Source: Halosimplex amylolyticum | GTDB lineage: Archaea > Halobacteriota > Halobacteria > Halobacteriales > Haloarculaceae | Direction of reading: 5' to 3' | Assembly (NCBI RefSeq): GCF_051414035.1 | Contig: NZ_JBLKNW010000009.1 | Coordinates: forward strand, 1 to 64,000 | DNA: 64,000 bases | Part shown: in pieces, positions 17,131-26,268 of the stretch | How positions within the stretch are numbered: the stretch's first letter is position 1 | Layout of the letters: each line of letters opens with the position of its first letter | Translations under genes and position numbers: made by a program | Notes under the pieces: model-generated | What the model saw: the letters and a program-made list of their open reading frames with translations, nothing else | What the model was told of the DNA's origin: nothing | Databases searched by the model: none

Positions 17131-17280
17131 CTATTCGGGATGGACCACGGTCTCACAGTCGGGACATTCGGCGTAGTAATTGAGACCGTCGTCGGTCTCG
17201 TATTCGACCAGCACGGGGACGCCGAACAGAGCGGACCCACACTCCTGGCAACGTCCGATTCGGTCGGGACTCTGTTGCAT
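17131..17280 (-). CDS. DUF7837-type zinc-ribbon protein
   Basis: A 49-residue protein with two knuckles, CQECGSALF (residues 11-14) and CPDCETVVHPE (39-42), separated by VEYETDDGLNYYAE. The spacing and ending match the haloarchaeal DUF7837 family. A near twin lies at 21346-21495. The ATG at 17280 is chosen because the family starts about ten residues before the first knuckle; an upstream in-frame ATG at 17316 would add 12 residues. Function unknown; protein or nucleic-acid binding is likely. Confidence 0.7.
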   Translation of the reverse strand: MQQSPDRIGRCQECGSALFGVPVLVEYETDDGLNYYAECPDCETVVHPE

Positions 17281-17722
17281 TGGAATCACCCGGAGGGGAA
17301 CGAGCGTCTGTGACACTCGTGAGGACTGGATCCGCTACCAGACTGATCGACGGGTTTGCACTTTATGGTCCGCTGAGCACGGTGAAACTGGAACCAGCTT
17401 ACGGAAGCTCTCTAGTATCGCTTGGGATTCATGAACATATTGTAGAATGAAAGAAAGCAGACAATGAAGACATAGAATGTCTCGATCACCTTGCCTTGGC
17501 AGGTGATACCGTGCGATGGCCACCATCGAACGGACTCAAACGGGAAACCGGACCCCAAAATCAGTAAATAGTATTCTCAGGGGGTCAGGACAGAGAGCGA
17601 GCCCCTCTCTTCAACTTCGCGAGAGGGATCAAATTGGTCCCTCTTATTGCTCGTCCGAGGACTGATCATTGAACCAGTAGAGCCACAGCAGACTTATCCA
17701 ATTTAGACCCTTTACCACTGGC
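17281..17722. other. Non-coding stretch before the kinase gene
   Basis: No coding frame supported on either strand. A TATA-like ttatccaattta at about 17694-17705 precedes the kinase ATG by roughly 25 bases and is its probable promoter. Confidence 0.45.
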
Positions 17723-19621
17723 ATGAGTGATTTGGGGGATATCTCAGAAGAGGACTTTTTGTCAGACCCTACTTTCATCGAAGGCATCGTCGAAACGAGT
17801 CCGGTCGGAATTGCAGTCGTCGATGCCAGCGGGACCGTGTCGTTCGCCAATGAGCGTGCCGAGGAGATTTACGGTCGCTCCCGCCAGGAAATTACCGACT
17901 TCTCTCACGACGACCCACGCTGGGATCTCGTCGACAGAGACGGCGATCCGCTCGCGGACGGAGAGGCTCCCTTCGACTACGTCGTTGCCGAGGAGAAGAA
18001 AATACACGATCGAGTCCTCGGCCTCCGACGCCCCAGCGGGGAACGCGTCTGGCTGTCGGTCAATGGCGCTCCGCAGTGGGACGACGACGGCGAGCTAGCC
18101 GGGGCCGTCTTCGCGTTCGAGGACATCACCGAGCGACGGCAACGCGAGCAGGAGCTTCGGAGGAAAGAACGGCGCTATCAGGCTGTCTTCGAGGATCCGA
18201 ACATTCTCGTGGCGTTGCTCGAACCCGATGGAACGGTCATGGACATCAACCAAACGGCAATGGAGTATGTCGATGCAGATATCGAGGACGTGACCGGCGA
18301 GCCGTTCTGGGAGACGCCCTGGTGGGGTGACGGTGACGAAATACACTCAGAGGTGAAAGAGTGGACTGAGAGAGCGGCTCGCGGCGAATACGTCGACTTT
18401 GAGGCTGATCTTACCCGGCCCACTGGAGAGAAATACACGGTGAGGGGATATTTCCGGCCCGTCATCGACGATGGCGAGGTTGTCTCGATCATCGTCTCGG
18501 ACCGTGATATCACAGAGCAGAAAGAGCGTGAGCGTGACCTCCGCGATGCAAAAGCACAACTGGAAGCAGCAACTGAGGCAGCCGCCGTTGGTACCTGGGA
18601 GTGGCACGTGCAGGAGGACTCGATGGTCATGGGGCCCTCGTTCGCGACCACGTTCGGGATCGATCCAGACGACGCACGGGAGGGGATATCGCTCGATCGA
18701 TACGTCTCCGCTATCCACGAAGACGATCGTGAGCGAGTCGAGGCGAAGGTCGAAGAGGCGCTGGCGTCCTGTGGCGAGTACGAGGAGGAGTACCGCGTCT
18801 GGAACGACGAGGGTGAACTCCGGTGGGTCGTTGCCCGCGGCCGCGTCGAGTGCGATGCGGACGGGAACCCACTCACATTTCCCGGCGCTGTGACTGACAT
18901 CACCGAACGCAAGGAGTATCAACACAAACTCGAGGAGTCGAACGAGCGACTCGAACAGTTCGCGTACGCGGCCAGTCACGACCTGCAGGAGCCGCTGCGG
19001 ATGGTTTCCAGCTACCTCCAACTTCTCGAAAAACAGTACGGCGACGAACTAGACGAGGACGGCCAGGAGTTCATCGACTTCGCTGTCGACGGCGCCGACC
19101 GAATGCGCGAGATGATCGACGGGTTGCTCCAGTACTCCCGCGTCGATACCCGCGGGGACCCGTTCGAACCTGTCGCCCTCGACGACGTGTTCGTGGACGT
19201 CCGCCAGGATCTGCAAGTGAAAATCGAGGAGACAGAAGCGGAGATCATCGCCGAGGATCTGCCCCGTGTGTACGGCGATCGCAGTCAGCTCAATCAGCTG
19301 TTCCAGAACCTGCTTGAGAACGCTATCAAGTACAGCGGCGACGCGCCGCCCCGGATGCACGTCGCTGCCGAACGTGACGGGACCGATTGGGAGATCTCGG
19401 TCGAAGACGAAGGCATCGGTATCCCCCAAGCGGACGCTGACCGGGTGTTCGAGGTGTTCCAGAGCCTTCAGGGGCATGAGGACGCCGGGACGGGCATTGG
19501 ACTGGCACTGTGCAAACGCATCGTCGAGCGCCACGGCGGGGATATCTGGGTCGACTCCGAACCCGGCGAAGGGGCAACGTTCTCGTTCATATTGCCCGCA
19601 GTAGGCGAGGCCGATGAGTGA
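17723..19621 (+). CDS. Soluble PAS histidine kinase
   Basis: A 632-residue cytoplasmic sensor kinase with no membrane helix. Three PAS domains in a row occupy about 18-140, 150-265 and 275-395; each ends with a PAC-like DITERR/DITEQK/DITERK. HisKA follows with the phospho-accepting His at 419 in ASHDLQEPLR, then HATPase_c with N box NLLENAIKYSG, G1 DEGIGI and G2 GTGIGLAL. The gene overlaps the start of the response-regulator gene by eight bases, so the two are translated together and form a cognate pair. PAS ligands cannot be told. The type resembles haloarchaeal phytochrome-like/Bat-family kinases. Confidence 0.9.
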   Translation: MSDLGDISEEDFLSDPTFIEGIVETSPVGIAVVDASGTVSFANERAEEIYGRSRQEITDFSHDDPRWDLVDRDGDPLADGEAPFDYVVAEEKKIHDRVLGLRRPSGERVWLSVNGAPQWDDDGELAGAVFAFEDITERRQREQELRRKERRYQAVFEDPNILVALLEPDGTVMDINQTAMEYVDADIEDVTGEPFWETPWWGDGDEIHSEVKEWTERAARGEYVDFEADLTRPTGEKYTVRGYFRPVIDDGEVVSIIVSDRDITEQKERERDLRDAKAQLEAATEAAAVGTWEWHVQEDSMVMGPSFATTFGIDPDDAREGISLDRYVSAIHEDDRERVEAKVEEALASCGEYEEEYRVWNDEGELRWVVARGRVECDADGNPLTFPGAVTDITERKEYQHKLEESNERLEQFAYAASHDLQEPLRMVSSYLQLLEKQYGDELDEDGQEFIDFAVDGADRMREMIDGLLQYSRVDTRGDPFEPVALDDVFVDVRQDLQVKIEETEAEIIAEDLPRVYGDRSQLNQLFQNLLENAIKYSGDAPPRMHVAAERDGTDWEISVEDEGIGIPQADADRVFEVFQSLQGHEDAGTGIGLALCKRIVERHGGDIWVDSEPGEGATFSFILPAVGEADE

Positions 19622-20066
19622 GCGGGACGGGGGTCCGCCCGATGTCTTGCTCGTCGAAGATAATCCCGGCGACGTCCGACTCACTGAGGAAGCGTTCAAG
19701 GTGGGGAACATCGCCAACACCCTCCACGTCGTGACCGACGGCGCCGAGGCGCTGGACTTTCTCTATCATCGTGGCGACCACAAGGATTCCCCGCAGCCAG
19801 GCGTCATCCTTCTTGATCTCAACCTCCCACGGAAAAACGGCCAACAGGTGCTCGAAGAGCTACGGGAAGACGACGCCCTGCAGAGTCTCCCGGTCATCAT
19901 CCTGACGAGTTCGGAGGCCGAAGAAGATATCGTCAAGTCGTACGATCTGGACGCCAACGCCTACCTCACGAAGTCGACGGACCCCGTTGAGTTCATCGAG
20001 ACTATCCAGCGATTCAAGACGTTCTGGTTAGAGAGCGTCCGACTCCCAGCGGGGAGCGGTGGGTGA
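19614..20066 (+). CDS. Single-domain response regulator (Rcp1-like)
   Basis: A 150-residue receiver with no output domain. The acidic pair is in VLLVEDNPGDVRL, the phospho-accepting Asp is at 68 in LLDLNLPRKNG, with Thr/Ser in ILTSS and Lys in YLTKSTDPVEF. The motif NPGDVRLTEEAF and the overall length match Rcp1-type partners of PAS or phytochrome kinases. Its ATG lies inside the last codons of the kinase gene. Output is presumably by protein contact rather than DNA binding. Confidence 0.92.
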   Translation: MSERDGGPPDVLLVEDNPGDVRLTEEAFKVGNIANTLHVVTDGAEALDFLYHRGDHKDSPQPGVILLDLNLPRKNGQQVLEELREDDALQSLPVIILTSSEAEEDIVKSYDLDANAYLTKSTDPVEFIETIQRFKTFWLESVRLPAGSGG

Positions 20067-20299
20067 TAGCCAATCACGACCTTGTTGTCCTTTTCGAGGA
20101 CGTCCCGGAGACATCTATTATTAGGGTAGTTTTACTTAAACATCTGAAGCGCGCGAAGTACTGAATCAGCGCTGTCTATTTAGCATTGGTTATAAAGAAC
20201 TCTCAAATTGAAGGTTCAATAGATTCTATCACTTCGTATTCTGCTGTAACTGTTGAGCGACCACTTATCGCAGGAGACCAATCTGGCAGTGACATAGGA

Positions 20300-20467
20300 C
20301 TACGGTTTAATCCTATCGAGAAGGTCAGCGTGCCGGTAGGCGCGCCTGCAGTCGTTGCAGTACACCATCTGCCCGGCTTGGCCGACAAGATCGTCGTGGT
20401 GTTCCGGGCACAGTCCTTGAGCCAACTCAGCGTCCGTCGTGATCGTCGCGTGGTCATTACTCGGCAC
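20300..20467 (-). CDS. 55-residue zinc-finger protein, coupled to DUF7692
   Basis: Reads MPSNDHATITTDAELAQG, then LCPEHHDDLVGQAGQMVYCNDCRR and ends DLLDRIKP. Cys20, His23/24 and the C-x2-C at 37-40 form a plausible zinc site. It starts with GTG at 20467, inside the last codons of the DUF7692 gene (11 shared bases), so translation is coupled. The overlapping frame that opens with ATG at 20457 is Arg/Thr/Ser-rich and not protein-like. The second DUF7692 copy at 39 kb lacks this partner. Confidence 0.65.
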   Translation of the reverse strand: MPSNDHATITTDAELAQGLCPEHHDDLVGQAGQMVYCNDCRRAYRHADLLDRIKP

Positions 20468-20642
20468 GGTCGATCCTCCGGCAGTAGTCGGCAGCCGCTA
20501 CGGCGGCGGTTGGCCCCTTACCTTCGATGTCGACGCCGCCTTGCGTGACTATCCACTTGTCGCCCCGGTCTTCGAGCAAGAGTGTCGTCATGTGCCTGCG
20601 CGTGTGGTCGGCATCGGTTGCCTCATCGAGTGTCGAACTCAT
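20457..20642 (-). CDS. DUF7692 family protein
   Basis: A 61-residue protein: MSSTLDEATDADHTRRHMTT followed by a compact LLLEDRGDKWIVTQGGVDIEGKGPTAAVAAADYCRRID. This matches the small haloarchaeal DUF7692 family; no function is known. It is transcribed divergently from the PadR-like gene at 20864, and the same divergent pair occurs at 39045-39845. Such a layout often means that the regulator controls its neighbour. The close partner at 20300 overlaps its end. Confidence 0.7.
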   Translation of the reverse strand: MSSTLDEATDADHTRRHMTTLLLEDRGDKWIVTQGGVDIEGKGPTAAVAAADYCRRIDRAE

Positions 20643-20863
20643 ATCTCAACGAAGAGCAACTCGGGATATAGACGCCAGCCAACACCGGAGCGGAACTGGA
20701 TCCACTTTCACTGTCGGTAGTTACATTCTTTCACTCCACGTCGAGAGACCGTCATCTCTGATCTTCTATGAGACGACGAATCTGCACAACCGTGCTCTCG
20801 TCCCGAATATGCCGGACTCTCGATAGAATTAACCGTCTGGCAGTCCTATCAGGAACTAGTCTA

Positions 20864-21154
20864 ATGTACGACCTCACGGGATTCCAGCGCGACCTGTTGT
20901 ACGCGATTGCCGGTCAGGAAGAGCCACACGGCCTCGCGATCAAAGAAGAGCTCGAAGCATACTACGAGAAAGAGATCCACCACGGGCGCCTGTATCCGAA
21001 CCTCGACACACTCGTCGACAAGGGCCTCGTCGAGAAAGGCGAACGCGACCGGCGAACCAACTTTTACAGCCTCACCCGACGCGGACGCCGGGAGATCGAA
21101 GCCCGACGAGAGTGGGAAGCCCAGTACGTCGACGCGGATGGCGAGCCCACGTAA
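20864..21154 (+). CDS. PadR-type winged-helix regulator (copy 1)
   Basis: A 96-residue PadR-like protein: MYDLTGFQRDLLYAIAGQEEPHGLAIKEELE, then EIHHGRLYPNLDTLVDKGLVEKGERDRRTNFYSLTRRGRREIEARREWE. The recognition helix and wing are complete, and the C-terminal helix is short, as in haloarchaeal PadR proteins. The ATG at 20864 is the family start; a longer frame from 20768 has no similarity before it. The paralogue at 39555 differs at only about nine positions. Probably represses itself and the divergent DUF7692 gene (inference). Confidence 0.9.
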   Translation: MYDLTGFQRDLLYAIAGQEEPHGLAIKEELEAYYEKEIHHGRLYPNLDTLVDKGLVEKGERDRRTNFYSLTRRGRREIEARREWEAQYVDADGEPT

Positions 21155-21185
21155 GCAGCACTCGAGAAATCATTCGGTGTATCGG

Positions 21186-21336
21186 TCACGACTGCTCTAC
21201 GATTTCACCATCGTCGATATCCAATCCCGATTCGAGTTCTTCGAGTTAGTCTCCCCCTCGTCTTGGAGCTTCTGCGCCCGCTCGAACGAGACCTCCTCAT
21301 CTTCGAGTTGTGCGATGATCGTTCCGAGACGGTTGG
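21186..21336 (-). pseudogene. xseB: Frameshifted remnant of xseB (exonuclease VII small subunit)
   Basis: Minus-strand translation gives RLGTIIAQLEDEEVSFERAQ in one frame and ELESGLDIDDGEIVEQS in another, ending at 21186-21188. Together they match the pattern of XseB: a helix with -II-LE-GE-SLE-A--L--EG followed by an acidic tail. There is no start codon; the frame runs directly into the stop region of the zinc-ribbon gene upstream. At least one frameshift near 21250 is needed. I read it as a decayed xseB. Confidence 0.5.
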
Positions 21337-21345
21337 TCTAGACCT

Positions 21346-21495
21346 CTATACAGGATGGACGACCGTCTCGCAGGCGGGACACTCCGCGTAGTATCTGTGT
21401 CCGTTGTCGGTCTCGTACTCGACGATAACGTCGGCAGGAACGAGCGCCGACCCACATTCGGGACAAGTACCGAGCGGGTCGATGTTGGACTGCAT
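21346..21495 (-). CDS. DUF7837-type zinc-ribbon protein (second copy)
   Basis: A 49-residue protein, MQSNIDPLGTCPECGSALV followed by DVIVEYETDNGHRYYAECPACETVVHPV. The cysteine positions, length and ending equal those of the protein at 17131-17280; about two thirds of the residues are shared. Both copies sit just beyond a sensor/regulator block. The stop TAG is followed within ten bases by the xseB remnant. Confidence 0.75.
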   Translation of the reverse strand: MQSNIDPLGTCPECGSALVPADVIVEYETDNGHRYYAECPACETVVHPV

Positions 21496-21896
21496 GGTTG
21501 TGAACCCTCAGGGGAGCGTGGCGTGTGACACGTGTGAGGACCAGTCGTCCTCAGGTGGCCCATCAACCGGATGGCATATAAATGTCGGGACTACGGTGTG
21601 AACGTGAACGTACCGGACAACAGATGAGACATGACTGTCCTGGATGGCGGGCTTCAAATGTGGCTTTGAGTGACTGTCTTTCGACTCTCGCACAAATCCT
21701 TCTATGGATTCGTGATCCAATAGTTCGGATATCAGCTGCTACGTACCATCTTTAACTAGACTAGTTGTCTCACTAGATGTCGGGCTTCATCTGCGGCGGC
21801 GCATGCTCGTCTGTTCGACGCTATACTGTCCTCCCAGCCCATTCCCGATAGTCGTCGCAGGCCCGAGAAAATGGCCCGACAGCTGGGTTCGTGCGT
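21496..21896. other. Non-coding stretch before the polymerase gene end
   Basis: No supported gene on either strand. Short Ser/His-rich frames are not protein-like. No terminator of recognisable type was found after the polymerase stop. Confidence 0.45.
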
Positions 21897-24059
21897 TCAT
21901 TCACCGGCCGCACCGAAGGCATCGAGCGTCGCATCTTGCGTCGGCGCGAGTTCCTGCCGGATGTCCTCTCGGTCCCAGCCGATCGGCGCGAGGACGCTCC
22001 CGACGGCGCGGATCAGCAGCGTCCGATAGTAGTCGGCATCGTACGTGTCGATGGGTTCGTGGGCGAGCGCGACCCGATCGCGAGACGTTTTCTCGTCGTC
22101 GACGACGACGTACTCGATATCCTGGCCGGGGTGAACGTCGAGGTCGCGATCCTGAGCGCGCTCCAGGGCGGCGACGTTCTGTGTGTACTGTGTGTAGGCG
22201 TCGGCGGGCTTCGACACGCGATTCCGTTCGACGAGGTCGGCCGAGTCGACGCGACCCGCTTCGAGTCGGTCGATGGCCCCCTCCAGTCGGTCGACGACGG
22301 CTTCGGGTGACCGGTTCTCATCGAGGACGGCGATACAGTCACGCTGGACACGTTCGACGAACGGCGGAGTCGAGCGCTGGCGGGCTTCGATACCGCGTGT
22401 CTTGTACCCGTCGTCGTCCGCGCGCTTCCCGAAGTACTTCGTCAGCGCGCCGGCGTCGCTGTCGCGTTGGGGGACGAACGCCACCCAGTCGTAGGCCGCC
22501 TCGTATTCGAGGCGGATACCGATTTCATCGGTGAGGGCGGTGGCGATGGAATCCAGGGACTCGCGCTCGCTGGCCGCGACGTCCGGTGCCGGTGTCACCC
22601 AGATGGAGTCGACGATGCCGTGGACGACGTCCCAGCCACCGGCTTCGAGGCGCTGTTTCGCCCGCAGGAGGATCTGCCGGGCGTAGGCGTTGATGGCCTC
22701 ATGGCACTCGATACGGCCGAACTTCGCGTTGCTGAAACCCTGATAGCCGAAACAGGCGACGAGGATCCACTTCAGTGCGTCCGAGCGTCCCTCGAGTTCT
22801 CGGAGCCGCGCCTCGTCGGGGTCGTCGCGCTTTCGCTCCTCGGCGATGGCAGCCTTGATCGCGTCGCGGTCGTCAATGATCGGCTGGAGCACGTCGACGA
22901 GATACCCTCGTTCGTCGCAGATGGAATAGTGGAGCTCGGGGACGTCCGCGCGGTCGCGATGGCACTCACAGCGGATGACATCCGGTGAGACATTACGAGT
23001 GCAGATGATGTTCGGGTAGAGGCTGGAGAAATCGAGTTCGTGGACGTCTTCGTGTACCCCGACGTCGGGGGCGAAGATGAACCCGCCACGGTCGGCATCG
23101 TGGAGCGTCCCCATCGGCTTGAAGAACTCGTGGCGCCAGGAGTTCCAGGGCGTCAGCACGCCGCGATCGGTCGCTTCGCGGATCTGGATGGCCGTGAGCA
23201 CGTTACCGATCGACGCCCACGCGAGTTCCTGTAGCGGCTTGTGCGACCGTCCGACCAGGTCGATGATGCCGTCGAGATTCGTCTCCCCGTGGAAGAAGGT
23301 GTTCGACTCGTCGACGATCGCTCGGCCAGGGACGTTGTAGCGGGCCGGGGAGTGGCCGACGCGTCCGTAGCTCGAGTACGTCGACCGCCCGGCGAGTTGC
23401 TGGTAGTCGACGTCCGGCCAGCGACTCAGCATGAACTCGTCGACCCCTGCGTCGGCGGCCATGTCGTGCAGTGTGGGCACGAGGTCGCTCGTCGAGCAGA
23501 CGAGGACATCCGGGTCGTGTTCGTCGACGGCGGTCTGGACGGCTCGAACGATCGCAGTCGGCGAGCCCGTCACAGACTCGCCAGCGACGGTGAGTTCACC
23601 GTAGCTGTCGCCGCCCGTCTCTTCGACCGGGACGGCCAGCCGGAGTGTATTGAGATCGGCGGTCGGTGTCGGGTCAGTGCCGGTCTCCAGGCAGTAGCGA
23701 AACTCGCGGGTGAAGTCAACGTTGAAGCAGGCCAGCTCCCCGACGGGATACGCGTCGAGCTGGCGTGCTTGCCGAGCGAGCGGCGTGACGCGGTCGACGT
23801 GAGTAACGTCGACGGCGAGGACGCGTTCGGCGTCACGACGAAAGCCCGGCCGGCGCTCGACGAACTCGGGCGCCACGACGTCCGGGTGGCGATCGTAGAA
23901 CTGGCGGAGCCGTCCGAGGTCGAGGTCGGCCTCTGGATCCCGAGGGGCGACATAGAACCGCGGCGTGTATCCCTCTCGCACCGTCACCTCGGCGCCGTCG
24001 GCGGTCGCCGTCCATTCGAGGACGCGCCCGTCGTCAAGGAAGTCGATCGTGTAGGGCAT
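21897..24059 (-). CDS. polB2: PolB2-type family B DNA polymerase
   Basis: A 720-residue B-family polymerase. Motif A is intact (ELDFSSLYPNII, about 340-351); motif B is modified (KWILVACFGYQGFSNAKFG, with Lys and the YG-like FG present). Motif C reads GIVDSIWV (about 480) where active enzymes have YGDTDS-V, so the first catalytic Asp is missing. The N-terminal part shows no clear exonuclease motifs. These traits fit archaeal PolB2, an accessory polymerase tied to DNA repair; activity must be doubted. ATG 24059 follows an SD-like ggagg (24077-24073). The promoter box at 24101-24136 is shared with the RecA-like operon. Confidence 0.85.
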   Translation of the reverse strand: MPYTIDFLDDGRVLEWTATADGAEVTVREGYTPRFYVAPRDPEADLDLGRLRQFYDRHPDVVAPEFVERRPGFRRDAERVLAVDVTHVDRVTPLARQARQLDAYPVGELACFNVDFTREFRYCLETGTDPTPTADLNTLRLAVPVEETGGDSYGELTVAGESVTGSPTAIVRAVQTAVDEHDPDVLVCSTSDLVPTLHDMAADAGVDEFMLSRWPDVDYQQLAGRSTYSSYGRVGHSPARYNVPGRAIVDESNTFFHGETNLDGIIDLVGRSHKPLQELAWASIGNVLTAIQIREATDRGVLTPWNSWRHEFFKPMGTLHDADRGGFIFAPDVGVHEDVHELDFSSLYPNIICTRNVSPDVIRCECHRDRADVPELHYSICDERGYLVDVLQPIIDDRDAIKAAIAEERKRDDPDEARLRELEGRSDALKWILVACFGYQGFSNAKFGRIECHEAINAYARQILLRAKQRLEAGGWDVVHGIVDSIWVTPAPDVAASERESLDSIATALTDEIGIRLEYEAAYDWVAFVPQRDSDAGALTKYFGKRADDDGYKTRGIEARQRSTPPFVERVQRDCIAVLDENRSPEAVVDRLEGAIDRLEAGRVDSADLVERNRVSKPADAYTQYTQNVAALERAQDRDLDVHPGQDIEYVVVDDEKTSRDRVALAHEPIDTYDADYYRTLLIRAVGSVLAPIGWDREDIRQELAPTQDATLDAFGAAGE

Positions 24060-24100
24060 CAGGTATTCATATCCTCCAACACTCGAGAGAACGTCGGAAG

Positions 24101-24136
24101 TCACGATAAGCCGTGGCGTGTCGCTTCCGGGTTTCA
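24101..24136 (-). promoter_or_regulatory. Promoter box of polB2 (shared regulon motif)
   Basis: On the minus strand: TGAAACCCGGAAG, one variable base, GACACGC, two variable bases, CGGCTTATC, one variable base, TGA. It agrees at 32 of 36 positions with 27784-27819. CTTATC is the likely TATA element, so the GC-rich upstream part is an activator or repressor site. The predicted transcript starts near 24082, giving a 23-base leader. Confidence 0.7.
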
Positions 24137-24369
24137 ATAAAGGAGCGAGAAGAACACAAACGACCCTGTTCCACATTCAGTAACTACTAGTAGACGCTAT
24201 TGTGTCGAAAATCGCTGCACTGCAGGCGACTGTAGCAGGATAGTATCCTATATTGGTTATCTCTATCAAGTCTGCTGGATTAGAAACAATCTCAACAGAG
24301 CGCCCTTCATTTCACGTCGAAGTTACTGAACCAGCCGGTCACTACACACTGCTTACGGCACAGAAGATG

Positions 24370-25275
24370 TTAGGCGTGTCGTTCACCCAGTAGCGGGGCC
24401 CCCACGACCCCACCAACGGCCACGGCAGTTCCGAAAAATGTGACGGGGAGCGGCGGTTTGACTGCCGACAGGACAGCGAATAGTCCGGCTACGAGACCGA
24501 GAACGAGAAATCCCGCGAGCACTTCGCGCCTGTTCGTCGGATGTGCCGGCGTGGTCTCAGCGACTGCGCGCCACACGATCCACCCGCCGACTGCGCCGCC
24601 GATCGCTGCCACGCTGTCGAACGTGATGCCCACCACCAGCCCGAGTAGTCCGATCCCAACTGCGACGAGGAAGACCCGCCCGGGATCGCTCCCGGTATCG
24701 GCGAACCAGTAGAGTGTCCCGAGGACTATCACGCCGAGTCCGACACCGATGACGACATCGATGGCGTAGTGGACGCCGAGGATCAGTCGAGAGACCGAGA
24801 TGAGAACGACGAGTGCAGTAGCGACGCCAATCCGCGTCCGGAACGAGCCCCGATGGATAACCAGCGCCAGACCGCCCCAGACCATCGTACTTCCGAGAGC
24901 GTGACCGCTCGGGAAACCCGGTCCGTCCGCGGTCGTGATACTATCGAGAATTACAGTGAACGCCGCTGGAAGCCATTGCAACATAATCGGTTCGGCGGCA
25001 CCCGGCGGTCGCGGAAGTTGGAAGATGTTCTTGAGGACGCCGATGAGAGCGACGTACGTGAGTACGAGTCCGAACACAAACAGACCGTGACGACGCTCGA
25101 TCCCCCAGCGGGGAAGTTCATCACCGGCGACGTAGAGGCTGCCACCGAGCAGAAAGAGAAACCACCCATCCCCGAGTTGAGTAATCACACCGAACAAAAC
25201 AATAGTAGGCCACTCTGCAGCGTCGTGAAGTGCGTCTGTGATCCCGATGCCACGCCCATTTCCGAACACGTCCAT
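24370..25275 (-). CDS. PAP2-family membrane phosphatase
   Basis: A 301-residue integral membrane protein, about eight helices. The three phosphatase motifs are complete: KNIFQLPRP, PSGH (in GFPSGHALG) and SRLILGVHYAIDV. Family members remove phosphate from phosphatidate, undecaprenyl/dolichyl diphosphate or similar lipids at the outer membrane face. The substrate here is unknown; polyprenyl phosphate recycling for N-glycosylation is one option. The ATG at 25275 is preferred over one at 25296 because a TATA-like cataaca stands about 27 bases before it. It lies between polB2 and the RecA-like operon but shows no link to repair. Confidence 0.88.
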   Translation of the reverse strand: MDVFGNGRGIGITDALHDAAEWPTIVLFGVITQLGDGWFLFLLGGSLYVAGDELPRWGIERRHGLFVFGLVLTYVALIGVLKNIFQLPRPPGAAEPIMLQWLPAAFTVILDSITTADGPGFPSGHALGSTMVWGGLALVIHRGSFRTRIGVATALVVLISVSRLILGVHYAIDVVIGVGLGVIVLGTLYWFADTGSDPGRVFLVAVGIGLLGLVVGITFDSVAAIGGAVGGWIVWRAVAETTPAHPTNRREVLAGFLVLGLVAGLFAVLSAVKPPLPVTFFGTAVAVGGVVGAPLLGERHA

Positions 25276-25474
25276 TGTGCATGCGTAAGGCTGCAATCGT
25301 GTTATGGTCTTCTCCCTGTACTGATCGCTATCTCAATATCCGTGAGAGGGTAGTGAGGCTCTCTGTACGGAGAGAGACGGGTTATCTACCCGGGACAGCA
25401 CGACGTTGCTTGTACGGGCACGTTACCGGCCCTCAATTCCCTAGCTATTTGATTTACTCCACTGATAGACTGGT

Positions 25475-25870
25475 ATGAAGCGCCGAGCCCTCCTCTCGAT
25501 TTGCGTTGCAACTGTGATCGGTGGTTGTCTCGGAATAGGGCAACAACAGCCGAAACTCGCCTGGATCTGGCTGCAAAATCACCAGACAGAGCGCTACGAA
25601 ATCGACGTAGCCGTACTGGATGACGGCGAGACAGTATTCTCGGATGCCTACCAATTAAACCCTGCTAACGAGGAGATGACTGATCTCCGCTTGACCGCCC
25701 CTGTTGAGGGCTCGGGACAGTACGTCGTCCGGGCGACAATTCGGGGAGAAACATTCGAAGTCGACGTGACCGATGTCGATGACGGAGCTGCCGAGTGCGT
25801 CGGCGCTCAGTTTGCGATTCGCAACGACGGAACTATCGAATCAGAAGCAGCGGTATTACAGCAGTGTTAG
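25475..25870 (+). CDS. Putative lipoprotein, unknown function
   Basis: A 131-residue protein with a short signal and lipobox (MKRRALLSICVATVIGGCLG), giving lipid attachment at Cys18. The mature part looks like a beta-sandwich: LAWIWLQNHQTERYEIDVAVLDDGETVFSD... and YVVRATIRGETFEVDVTDVDD. Two further cysteines (near 108 and at the C-terminus) could form a disulfide. Similar short haloarchaeal lipoproteins are common and uncharacterised. No operon partner. Confidence 0.7.
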   Translation: MKRRALLSICVATVIGGCLGIGQQQPKLAWIWLQNHQTERYEIDVAVLDDGETVFSDAYQLNPANEEMTDLRLTAPVEGSGQYVVRATIRGETFEVDVTDVDDGAAECVGAQFAIRNDGTIESEAAVLQQC

Positions 25871-25980
25871 TGTAACACCTCTACTGGGCAATCCGAGTAG
25901 TACGACAGGCCGACACTCAACACTGAGCAGCATATGTGTCCTTCAAGGCGCTGTCTCTGAACTATCAGGTCAGTGTGGGC

Positions 25981-26268
25981 TTAGGTACCGGCCGAGTAAC
26001 GGCCGTACTGGTGGGCGAGCCACAGGAGTACTACCGGGATTACAACGAACTTCAGGACGTCGAACAGCATGCTATAGAATACAATCGTTTCACCGATGGA
26101 TCCAATCTCAGGAAGCCACACCGGGAATCCCGATGATCCCTGGCGAACACCATCGACAGCGATCGTGAGCAATCGCTCACCAATCAAGACCATGGCTAAC
26201 AGGCACAGAAGGACGATTCCCGGCTGACGGAGAGACGGTTCCTCACGGGACGACGCTATCAGGGCCAT
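25981..26268 (-). CDS. Small membrane protein
   Basis: A 95-residue protein with two hydrophobic segments, about 17-37 (GIVLLCLLAMVLIGERLLTIA) and 60-85 (GETIVFYSMLFDVLKFVVIPVVLLWLA). No family recognised. The ATG at 26268 has a strong TATA (tatataaaac on the minus strand) about 27 bases before it, so the start and a leaderless message are well supported. It is convergent with the lipoprotein gene. Confidence 0.65.
   Translation of the reverse strand: MALIASSREEPSLRQPGIVLLCLLAMVLIGERLLTIAVDGVRQGSSGFPVWLPEIGSIGETIVFYSMLFDVLKFVVIPVVLLWLAHQYGRYSAGT

Noticed and set aside
20203..20457. 84-codon minus-strand frame starting with ATG
   Set aside because: Another frame of the same DNA (20300-20467) gives a zinc-knuckle protein coupled to DUF7692; this one is Arg/Thr/Ser-rich.
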